Assembly: GCF_009183815.1 (NCBI RefSeq) | Contig: NZ_WEHX01000005.1 | Span: 1 to 61,875, forward strand | Length of the DNA: 61,875 nucleotides | DNA from: Sutterella seckii | GTDB lineage: Bacteria > Pseudomonadota > Gammaproteobacteria > Burkholderiales > Burkholderiaceae_F | Reading direction: 5' to 3' | Part shown: positions 28,143-35,073 of the stretch, piece after piece | How the letters are laid out: the number at the start of each line of letters is the position of its first letter | How positions within the stretch are numbered: position 1 is the stretch's first letter | Position numbers and translations under genes: made by a program | Notes under the pieces: generated by a model | Database searches by the model: none | What the model saw: the letters and a program-made list of their open reading frames with translations, nothing else | What the model was told of the DNA's origin: nothing

Positions 28143-30005
28143 TCAGGCCTTCTTCTTCGGAGCAATGGCTTCATACATGGCGTCGATCCTGTCGCCGTAG
28201 CGGCGCACGATCTGGGCGCGCTTGATCTTGAGGGTCGGCGTGAGAAGGCCGTTTTCGATCGTCCACGGGTCGCGCAGGAGCGTGACGACGCGCGGAACGC
28301 CGTAGTTGGGGAAGCCCGCCGAAGCGGCCTTGATGCGGCGCAGCGCCGCCTGAGTGGCTTCGCGCGAGGCGAGCGACTTTTCGTCCTCAGGATCGAGCCC
28401 GAGGCTTTCGGCAAGGCGCTTCCATTCGTCGGGATTCACGACGGCGACGAGGCCGATGCAGGGACGGTCGTCGCCCACTGCCATCGTCTGCGAGAAGAGC
28501 CGGTCGCATTCAATTGCAGCTTCAAGGTCCGCGGGCGGCACTTTTTCGCCCGAGGAGGTCACGATGATTTCCTTGATGCGCCCCGTGATGCGGATGTGTC
28601 CGTCTTCGTAGATTTCCGCCACGTCGCCGGTGGAGAGCCACCCTTCGTCGGAAAGAATCGCCTTCGTTGCGTCCTCGCGGTGCCAGTAGCCCTGCATGAC
28701 CGAGGGACCGCGCACCTGCAGTTCGCCCTCGGGCGAGAGGCGCACTTCAATATTGTCGAGCTTCGGTCCCACCGTGGTCGGGTGGTTGCTTCCAATGCGG
28801 TTCACCGCAATGATCGGGCTCGTTTCCGTCATGCCGTAGCCCTGATAGATGGGGACCCCGAGCGCGAGGAAGACGCGGGCGACGGCGGGATTGAGCGCGG
28901 CGCCGCCGGAAATATAGAGGTGAATGTTGTCGCCGAAGACCGCGCGGAGCTTTTTGCCCACCTTGCGGTCGAGGAACCCGGCGACGAAGGGATCGAGCCA
29001 GGCGCGGCCCGAGGGTTCAATGGGGAGGTTGTTCTCGCGGCAGACGCGGCGCCAGCCCACTTCGACCGCCCAGTCGAAGAGGTACTGCACGTATTTGGGC
29101 TGCTTCGCGAGCCCGTCGCGCAGCTTCCCGTAGATCATGTCGTAGACGCGGGGCACCGACATCAGAATGCTCGGGCGGATGGTCTTCAGATCGTCGGCAA
29201 GGTTTGCAATCGAGCGGTTGAAGGCGAGCGTGAGCCCGCAGCCCACGGCGAGGTAGTAGGACGCCGTTCGCTCGAAGGTGTGCGAGAGCGGGAGGAAGGA
29301 AAGGAGCGTTTCGCCGCTCCAGGGCTGAAGGCTCAGCAGAACGCCCCGGAGGTTAGAGAGAACGTTCCGGTGCGTGAGCATGACGCCCTTGGGGCTCCCG
29401 GTAGTGCCCGAGGTATAGACGAGGGCGGCAAGGTCGGTTGAGCGCGGTCCCGGGGGAAGCGGCGCTTCAGGCGTCTTTTTGAGCCACGTCTCGAGCGACA
29501 TCGTCGGAATGGCGGCATCCGGATCGTCGCAGAATTCATCATCCGTAATGACGACGAGCTTCAGATTCGGGAGCTCTCCGGATTCGCGGATCTGTCGCCA
29601 CTTGAGCTTCTTGTTGGTGACGAGAACCTCGGCGCCCGAGTCGTTGAGGATGTAGGCCGAGGATTTCGGCGTATCGATGGCGTGAAGCGGCACGGGCGTG
29701 AGGGCGTTCGCAAGGACCGACTGGTCGAAGAGCACCGCCTCCATGCAGTTGGGGAGCAGCATCGCCACGCGCGCCCCGCGTTCAAGCCCCATGCCGGCGA
29801 GCGCGTGACGCCAGCGCTCCACTTCGTCGTATGCCTCGCGGAAGGTCCAGTCGCGCCAAGCCTTCTTCTTCGCATCCCAGGACTTCCAGCCAATGGCAGT
29901 CGGACGCTTTTCAACCTGGAGGGCGAGCATCTCGGGAATTGTGGAGAGCACATCCAGATCGCGGATGCGCTCAAGGCCTTCTTCTTGACGAGACATGGTG
30001 TTCAT
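28143..30005 (-). CDS. Long-chain acyl-CoA synthetase (AMP-binding), first copy
   Basis: A 620-residue paralogue of the downstream gene with the same architecture: [36 protein letters not shown] and [16 protein letters not shown]. An internal ATG (MSRQEEG, 29996) is an alternative start. The tail is basic (APKKKA). The pair probably arose by tandem duplication. They may differ in chain length or be used for exogenous fatty-acid uptake. That would matter if the plsX route is absent, but this link is speculative. Confidence 0.88.
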   Translation of the reverse strand: MNTMSRQEEGLERIRDLDVLSTIPEMLALQVEKRPTAIGWKSWDAKKKAWRDWTFREAYDEVERWRHALAGMGLERGARVAMLLPNCMEAVLFDQSVLANALTPVPLHAIDTPKSSAYILNDSGAEVLVTNKKLKWRQIRESGELPNLKLVVITDDEFCDDPDAAIPTMSLETWLKKTPEAPLPPGPRSTDLAALVYTSGTTGSPKGVMLTHRNVLSNLRGVLLSLQPWSGETLLSFLPLSHTFERTASYYLAVGCGLTLAFNRSIANLADDLKTIRPSILMSVPRVYDMIYGKLRDGLAKQPKYVQYLFDWAVEVGWRRVCRENNLPIEPSGRAWLDPFVAGFLDRKVGKKLRAVFGDNIHLYISGGAALNPAVARVFLALGVPIYQGYGMTETSPIIAVNRIGSNHPTTVGPKLDNIEVRLSPEGELQVRGPSVMQGYWHREDATKAILSDEGWLSTGDVAEIYEDGHIRITGRIKEIIVTSSGEKVPPADLEAAIECDRLFSQTMAVGDDRPCIGLVAVVNPDEWKRLAESLGLDPEDEKSLASREATQAALRRIKAASAGFPNYGVPRVVTLLRDPWTIENGLLTPTLKIKRAQIVRRYGDRIDAMYEAIAPKKKA

Positions 30006-30373
30006 TTGTTTGGTGGAATTCGGGTGGCGGAGGAAATTGAGGTTCTGCAGGCTCAGCCGCGCCCGTGAAGGAAAAAAGGCAAACCCGGGCAGCGGTTTGC
30101 GTGGTCAGACGTACTTCGAATTGTATCGGTGCCGGCCCGTGAGAAGCACCGCCGCGCTCGCCTGAGAGGCTTTCATGCAGATGGATGAAGGGGAATGAAT
30201 GCGCTTCAGCCCGGGCTTCAGGGCGAAGCGTCGAAGCCGGCCGACAGGTTCGCAATATATACGAATAAATACGTATTTTTCTATGAATTTAGATCTTAGG
30301 ATGTGTTTTATGATTAATGGTTAACCCTGAAATTGCACCGTTATAGGGCGAGTCGCGGAAAGACGGTTAGGGT

Positions 30374-30541
30374 TTGCGTGGACGGGGCAAAGAGCGTAAC
30401 TTTAGTTCCGCAGCGAATAAAACAAAGTCATGTGTTGCTCCTCAAACGCAAGAAAGTGATGTGGTTGGTCCCGCGTCATTACAAATTGGCTGCATCGAGA
30501 AAAGGCTGACGACGGAAAAAAGGGACGTCGTCAGCCTTTTT
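30374..30541 (+). ncRNA. Candidate structured RNA with intrinsic terminator
   Basis: TTGCGT (30374-30379) pairs with ACGCAA (30446-30451). Inside it GGGGCAA (30384-30390) pairs with TTGCTCC (30435-30441), forming a two-segment rod. Downstream a 14-bp terminator stem (30500-30513 with 30527-30540) is flanked by A and T runs. No protein gene precedes it. The 5' end is unknown. The terminator is bidirectional, so strand is inferred. Confidence 0.4.
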
Positions 30542-30919
30542 CATATCCATTTTCTGGAGCGGCAGGCTTCAAAGCGCTGGTCTGCCGCGGCTTCGCCCGG
30601 GCTCACGGGAACCTGAAGGCTCCTCAATCTGAAGTTTGTTCCGGGAGACACTGGAGCCTCCAGGAGGCGCACGGAAGCTCCTTTCTCTTTTCCCCTTTGC
30701 AGCGTCATTGCGCGCATTCGCCTCAATAAGGCGTGCCGGAGGGCGGCGGCAGCCCGCATTCAGAGGGGCCTTCATGACGACGGGATGAAGGCGAGATGAC
30801 GTCTCATTGACGGCCGTCAATCGTCTTCGCAAATGTAAGGGAATGTTGAAGGCATTTCCGAAGGCTCAGCAGCATTCGTATTTATGCGTAGAAAAATCAT
30901 GCTGCGGGCCGACCCGGCG

Positions 30920-31104
30920 AAAAAAAGCCCGCGGTGTCTTCAGACATCGCGGGCTGGAACAACATTCGGACGCGGCATGCTTGCATTAGCAATGACGGCC
31001 GGCACAAAGCTTTCGGCGGTCATTCCAATACAGCCCCTCGGAAGCGTCCGATGTCGACGCACGCCTTGCCGGCTCGGAGCGAGCCGGAAGGAGGAATTGA
31101 TCCG
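30920..31104 (-). ncRNA. Candidate small RNA, about 185 nt, rod-shaped
   Basis: Read on the minus strand: a TAGAAT -10 (31116-31111) would start RNA near 31104. Next comes an 8-bp hairpin (31069-31076 with 31080-31087). An 11-bp stem with one bulged base follows (31044-31054 with 30962-30973), enclosing an asymmetric bubble and a terminal stem (AATGAC-GCCG paired with CGGC-GTCATT, 30991-31024). It ends in a near-perfect 12-bp terminator (30927-30954) and T7. The stem-bubble-stem shape recalls 6S RNA, but I see none of the conserved 6S sequence. Confidence 0.5.
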
Positions 31105-31351
31105 ATATTCATTCTAGGGACTTTTGAGTAGATTGCTCCTCAGGAAAATCCCTTGAGTAGATGGAGCATGCGGTTTTCAGGACGTGTCGATGATCCACAT
31201 GACCCGGGAAAACCCTGTCGGGTGAGCTTTTGTCTCATAAAGTCGCTTCAGACAAGGAAAGCGTTTTTTGTGAGCTTTCGTACTGAATCGAAGGGAGTAG
31301 GCGCATGTGCCGGCGCTCTGTTATAGTTTTCACCCCTGCTCATGAGAACCA

Positions 31352-31393
31352 CAATCTATAGTCTGTCTATTTTTTAGACAAACTATAGGTTGT
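31352..31393 (+). promoter_or_regulatory. NrdR box pair upstream of nrdD
   Basis: CAATCTATAGT (31352-31362) and CTATAGGTTGT (31383-31393) match the known NrdR-box core CWATATATWGT with one and two mismatches. Their starts are exactly 31 bases apart, about three helical turns, which is the recognised NrdR spacing. NrdR is the ATP/dATP-sensing repressor of ribonucleotide reductase genes. The pair ends 37 bases before the nrdD start. Confidence 0.75.
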
Positions 31394-31430
31394 AGTTCTT
31401 ATATTCTTGTGATTTATCTGGAAAAGAAGT

Positions 31431-33479
31431 ATGTCTAGCGCCCTCCCTCAGCATCTCCTCAAGCGCGACGGGTCCGTCAGGGATTTCGATGCGGAAAAAA
31501 TCGTGTTGGCTGTGGCTAAGGCCGGACGTGCGACCAACGAGTTCGATGAGAAGGAAGCCCGGCGCGTGGTTGAGGAGCATGTGCTTCCCCGTCTTTCCCA
31601 GCATGATGCGTCCCGCACCCCCAATATCGAGTGGGTGCAGGATGCCGTCGAGCATGCGCTCTTTGAAACCGGGCACTTCCCGACGCTGCGCGCCTACATC
31701 GTTTATCGCGAATCCCGCGCCAAGGCGCGCGACGCCAAAAAGAGCTGGGTCAATGTGGAGAGCTCCATCAACGAGTATCTCGATCAGCTCGACTGGCGCG
31801 TCAATGCCAATGCCAATCAGGGCTATTCGCTGGGCGGCCTCATTCTGAATGTTTCCGGCAAGGTGGTTGCCAACTACTGGCTCAACTACATCTATCCGCC
31901 GGAAGTGGGCCGCGCGCACCGCGAGGCGGACGTGCACGTGCACGACCTCGACATGCTTTCGGGCTACTGCGCCGGCTGGTCGCTGAGAACGCTCCTTCAG
32001 GAGGGCCTCAACGGCGTTGCAGGCAAGGTTGAAGCGAATGCCCCGAAGCACCTTTCCTCCGCAACCGGACAGATCGTCAACTTCCTCGGCACGATGCAGA
32101 ACGAATGGGCGGGCGCTCAGGCGTTTTCGTCCTTCGACACCTACCTTGCGCCCTACATCCGCAAGGACAACCTCCCCTATGAGGAAGTGCTGCAGTGCAT
32201 TCAGGAACTCATCTACAACCTCAACGTTCCCTCGCGCTGGGGCACGCAGACGCCCTTCACGAATCTCACCTTTGACTGGACGTGCCCTGAGGACCTCAAG
32301 AAGGAGCACCCCCTCATCGGCGGTGAAACCATGCCCTTCACCTACGGTGAACTCCAGGATGAGATGGACATGATCAACCGCGCCTACATTGAGGTGATGC
32401 TGAAGGGCGACGCCAAGGGCCGCGTCTTCACGTTCCCGATTCCGACCTACAACATCACGCCGGAATTCGACTGGGAGAGCCCCAACGCGCTGCGGCTCTT
32501 CGACATGACGGCGCGCTACGGGCTTCCGTACTTCCAGAATTTCATCAATTCGGAACTGAAGCCCAACATGATCCGCTCGATGTGCTGCCGCCTTCAGCTC
32601 GATCTGAGGGAGCTCCTCAAGCGCGGCAACGGCCTCTTCGGCTCTGCCGAGCAGACGGGGTCGCTCGGCGTTGTGACGATCAACTGCGCTCGTCTCGGCT
32701 TTCTCTTCAAGGGCGATAAGAAGCACCTTTACGAACGCCTCGACTATCTCCTCGATCTTGCGAAGACGAGCCTTGAAATCAAGCGCAAGGTCATTCAGCG
32801 CCATATCGACCAGGGGCTCTTCCCCTATACGAAGCGCTACCTCGGGACGCTGCGCAATCATTTCTCGACGATCGGCGTGAACGGCATCAACGAGATGATC
32901 CGCAACTTCACGAACGATGCGGACGACATCACGACGGATGCGGGACATGCCTTTGCGCTCGAATTCCTCGATCACGTCCGCGCCCGCCTCGTCGAATTCC
33001 AGGAAGAGACGGACCACATGTACAACCTCGAGGCGACGCCGGCGGAAGGCACGACCTACCGCTTTGCGAAGGAAGACAAAAAGCGCTTCCCCGGGATCCT
33101 TCAGGCGGGTACTCCCGAGCATCCCTACTACACCAACAGTTCCCAGCTTCCCGTCAACTTCACCGACGATCCCTTTGAGGCGCTTGAACGCCAGGATGAT
33201 CTTCAGAGAAAGTACACGGGCGGCACGGTGCTCCACCTCTACATGAACGAGGCGGTGAGTTCGGCTGAAGCCTGCCGCGACCTCGTGCGCCGCACGCTCA
33301 CGAATTTCCGTCTTCCCTACATCACGATCACGCCCACGTTCTCGATTTGCCCGAAGCACGGCTACCTCTCGGGCCGCCACGACTTCTGCCCGAAGTGCGA
33401 TGCGGAGCTGATTGCGAAGAAGCGCCGCGCGCTTGCCGGCAAAACGGAATCTGCGGCAGAGGCGAAGGCTGCCAGCTGA
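31431..33479 (+). CDS. nrdD: Anaerobic (class III) ribonucleotide reductase, catalytic body lacking the glycyl-radical domain
   Basis: A 682-residue protein. It has an N-terminal ATP-cone (LLKRDGSVRDFDAEKIVLAV) for allosteric control, then the ten-stranded catalytic barrel, with the expected thiyl-radical Cys region IRSMCCRLQL (Cys385/386). Near the end the zinc-site residues are present (CPKH at 640 and CPKC at 653-656). The protein then stops after 26 Ala/Lys-rich residues. Class III enzymes normally continue into a C-terminal glycyl-radical loop (RVxGY), which is absent here and encoded by the next gene. GGAAAAGAAG precedes the ATG. Confidence 0.93.
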   Translation: MSSALPQHLLKRDGSVRDFDAEKIVLAVAKAGRATNEFDEKEARRVVEEHVLPRLSQHDASRTPNIEWVQDAVEHALFETGHFPTLRAYIVYRESRAKARDAKKSWVNVESSINEYLDQLDWRVNANANQGYSLGGLILNVSGKVVANYWLNYIYPPEVGRAHREADVHVHDLDMLSGYCAGWSLRTLLQEGLNGVAGKVEANAPKHLSSATGQIVNFLGTMQNEWAGAQAFSSFDTYLAPYIRKDNLPYEEVLQCIQELIYNLNVPSRWGTQTPFTNLTFDWTCPEDLKKEHPLIGGETMPFTYGELQDEMDMINRAYIEVMLKGDAKGRVFTFPIPTYNITPEFDWESPNALRLFDMTARYGLPYFQNFINSELKPNMIRSMCCRLQLDLRELLKRGNGLFGSAEQTGSLGVVTINCARLGFLFKGDKKHLYERLDYLLDLAKTSLEIKRKVIQRHIDQGLFPYTKRYLGTLRNHFSTIGVNGINEMIRNFTNDADDITTDAGHAFALEFLDHVRARLVEFQEETDHMYNLEATPAEGTTYRFAKEDKKRFPGILQAGTPEHPYYTNSSQLPVNFTDDPFEALERQDDLQRKYTGGTVLHLYMNEAVSSAEACRDLVRRTLTNFRLPYITITPTFSICPKHGYLSGRHDFCPKCDAELIAKKRRALAGKTESAAEAKAAS

Positions 33480-33501
33480 GCGGGCTCTAAGCGCATGAAA
33501 A

Positions 33502-33544
33502 CTATATGTAGTAGGTCCTCTCTAAAAGAAATACTCTGTATAGC
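33502..33544 (+). promoter_or_regulatory. Second NrdR-like box pair, before the small NrdD gene
   Basis: CTATATGTAGT (33502-33512) matches the NrdR core with one mismatch. A weaker half, CTCTGTATAGC (33534-33544), follows 32 bases later with three mismatches. If functional, the glycyl-radical subunit and nrdG have their own NrdR-controlled promoter separate from that of nrdD. Confidence 0.5.
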
Positions 33545-33577
33545 GTTGATAGCTAATTTTTAATTTGCATCCCCGGA

Positions 33578-33674
33578 CCCGCCTGTTATCATGGCGGGCA
33601 CCCACCAGGGATGAAGCGGAGGAACCAGGACTGCAGTCTTCACGACTGCAGCTGAAGGCGGAAAGCTTCATCCC
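33578..33674 (+). promoter_or_regulatory. Structured RNA leader of the small NrdD gene
   Basis: Two hairpins lie between the NrdR boxes and the start codon. The first is CCCGCC (33578-33583) with GGCGGG (33593-33598). The second is a 10-bp stem GGGATGAAGC (33608-33617) with GCTTCATCCC (33665-33674), enclosing CTGCAGT (33631-33637) with ACTGCAG (33645-33651). Purine-rich internal loops separate the two segments. It ends eight bases before the GGAGAAG ribosome site. I do not recognise it as a known riboswitch class. Confidence 0.55.
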
Positions 33675-33693
33675 GATCGACTGGAGAAGAAAC

Positions 33694-33894
33694 ATGACTC
33701 AGCAGAACGAACAGATCGAACTCAAGGATTCCGAGCGCCAGAAGTGCGAGGTCTGGACCCGCGTGATGGGCTACCACCGTCCGGTTCAGAGCTTCAACAT
33801 CGGCAAGAAGGGCGAATTTGAGGAACGCGTCTGCTTTACGGAAAAAAGCGCTCAGGGACACGGCGAAATTCACCGTACCTGCTGCGGCCGCTGA
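33694..33894 (+). CDS. Stand-alone glycyl-radical domain of class III ribonucleotide reductase
   Basis: A 66-residue protein starting MTQQNEQIELKDSERQKCEV. It contains WTRVMGYHRP, the family's radical loop, with the radical Gly at residue 26, followed by SFNIGKKGEFEERVCF, which in ordinary NrdD proteins follows the zinc site in the same chain. ATG 33694 has GGAGAAGAAAC directly upstream. The frame is open from 33565 but the extra part lacks family resemblance. It should dock onto the NrdD body and be activated by NrdG. A Cys pair (TCCGR) sits at its end. Confidence 0.88.
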   Translation: MTQQNEQIELKDSERQKCEVWTRVMGYHRPVQSFNIGKKGEFEERVCFTEKSAQGHGEIHRTCCGR

Positions 33895-33906
33895 TTTCCT
33901 TTGAAG

Positions 33907-34713
33907 ATGATGGAATCCGGCGCCTCTGACACCTCCCGGGTGATTCGTCTCGAGGAGGCGGGCAGCCGGGAGTCGGAAGGTAAGGTCCCGGCAGCGCGTC
34001 TGCGCGTTGCCGGGATTACGCCTTTTACGACGATCGATTTTCCGGGAAAGCTCTCCGCCGTCGCCTTTCTTCAGGGCTGCCCCTGGCGGTGCGTCTACTG
34101 CCAGAATCCCTGGATGCAGCCTGCGGAGTTTTCACCTGAACTGGAGCACGACTCCTGGGAAAAGCTTGAGTCGCTCCTCATGCGCCGCAAGGGGCTCCTT
34201 GACGGCGTCGTGTTTTCTGGCGGAGAACCGACCGTCGACCCGGCGCTTCCCGATGCCGTGCGCAGGGTAAAGGACATGGGCTTTGCCGTGGGCCTTCATA
34301 CCGGCGGCATTATTCCGAAGCGCCTCGGGGAGATTCTTCCCCTGATCGACTGGGTGGGGCTTGACGTGAAGGCTCCTCCGACGGATGCGGAACTCTATGA
34401 CCGGGTGACGGGAAGGCCTCATTCGGCCGCGCATTTCCTCGAATCCTTCAAGCTCATTCAGGCTTCCGGCGTGAAGTTTGAATGCCGCACGACGGCGCAT
34501 CCGGACTATCTGCCCGAAGAGAAGCTTCTTGAGCTCGCGCGCTGGCTTCGGGAGGAAGGCGTCGATACATTTGCCCTTCAGATCTACCGGCGCCCCATGG
34601 GAACCCTTTTTTCACCGTTTCCCGCCGTGGGATCGGACTATCCGTCTGAAGAGGCGATAGCGCTCCTCAAGGGGTATTTCCCGCACTTCATTGAGCGCCG
34701 CAACGACCGGTGA
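33907..34713 (+). CDS. nrdG: Anaerobic ribonucleotide reductase activase (radical SAM)
   Basis: NrdG uses a 4Fe-4S cluster and S-adenosylmethionine to abstract hydrogen from the NrdD glycine. The 268-residue product has the radical-SAM motif CPWRCVYCQNPW (Cx3Cx2C), the SAM-binding FSGGEPTVDP and LDVKAP. A roughly 35-residue N-terminal extension precedes the core (ITPFTTIDFPGK). ATG 33907 and 33910 are both possible, and TTG 33901 is less likely. It follows the small radical subunit by 12 bases, so its partner is co-expressed. Confidence 0.94.
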   Translation: MMESGASDTSRVIRLEEAGSRESEGKVPAARLRVAGITPFTTIDFPGKLSAVAFLQGCPWRCVYCQNPWMQPAEFSPELEHDSWEKLESLLMRRKGLLDGVVFSGGEPTVDPALPDAVRRVKDMGFAVGLHTGGIIPKRLGEILPLIDWVGLDVKAPPTDAELYDRVTGRPHSAAHFLESFKLIQASGVKFECRTTAHPDYLPEEKLLELARWLREEGVDTFALQIYRRPMGTLFSPFPAVGSDYPSEEAIALLKGYFPHFIERRNDR

Positions 34714-34737
34714 CGAGGCGCTTTAATTGCCTCCACG

Positions 34738-34767
34738 AAAAAAGCAGCCCCGAAAGGCTGCTTTTTT
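34738..34767 (+). terminator. Bidirectional terminator between nrdG and the HU gene
   Basis: GCAGCC (34744-34749) pairs with GGCTGC (34756-34761) around ccgaaa, flanked by A6 and T6. It serves the converging nrdG (+) and hup (-). Confidence 0.92.
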
Positions 34768-34791
34768 ACATGGTTGCTGGGGTCGAGCGGC

Positions 34792-35073
34792 TTATTTGTC
34801 GCTGTTGAGCAGTTCCTTGAAGGACGTGCCCGGGATGAACTTCGGCTTCTTGGTTGCCGGAATGTGGATCAGTTCGCCCGTGGAGGGGTTGCGGCCCGTA
34901 CGCGCAGCGCAGTCGGCGCACTTGAAGGTGCCGAAGCCGATAAGCGTAACAGTCTCGCCATCGCGGACAGCCGAGATGATTTCCTCGAGCGCGCTCACGA
35001 TGATGCGGTCCACTTCAGCCTTCGAGGCGGTATTGCGAGCAGCAACGCGATCTACGAGTTCGAGACGGTTCAT
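34792..35073 (-). CDS. hup: HU-family DNA-binding protein
   Basis: A 93-residue histone-like protein that bends and compacts DNA. It starts MNRLELVDRVAARNTASKAE (AAGG upstream) and has the beta-arm motif TGRNPSTGELIHIPATKKPKF. Unusually, the saddle region carries CADCAARTGRNP where most HU proteins have KERAARTGRNP, giving two cysteines with CxxC spacing. The reading frame extends upstream to 35304 but the added sequence is not HU-like. It terminates convergently with nrdG. Confidence 0.93.
   Translation of the reverse strand: MNRLELVDRVAARNTASKAEVDRIIVSALEEIISAVRDGETVTLIGFGTFKCADCAARTGRNPSTGELIHIPATKKPKFIPGTSFKELLNSDK

Larger units (their letters stand above)
30006..31430. other. 1.4-kb non-coding region upstream of nrdD
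   Basis: No ORF here resembles a protein. An AT-rich block (30255-30330) looks like the promoter zone of the ligase pair. Candidate RNAs are at 30374-30541 (+) and 30920-31104 (-), both listed separately. A perfect palindrome TTGACGGCCGTCAA lies at 30807-30820. Two direct repeats TTGAGTAGAT (31124-31133 and 31153-31162) and a weak hairpin-plus-T6 (31244-31269) precede the nrdD NrdR boxes. The GC-rich part at 30560-30780 shows nothing I recognise. Confidence 0.5.

Noticed and set aside
26221-28200. 659-residue plus-strand frame over the acyl-CoA ligase
   Set aside because: The antisense ligase carries the full AMP-binding motif set, and the plus frame has none.
30920-31104. Calling the minus-strand RNA candidate 6S RNA
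   Set aside because: The general shape fits, but I see none of the conserved 6S sequence elements and the ends do not form a closing stem.
31383-33380. 665-residue minus-strand open frame over nrdD
   Set aside because: It mirrors the plus-strand codon bias of nrdD, has no family motif, and the plus frame has catalytic residues.
33578-33674. Cobalamin or other known riboswitch in front of the small NrdD gene
   Set aside because: No B12-box-like or other riboswitch consensus is visible and the element is far shorter than a cobalamin riboswitch.
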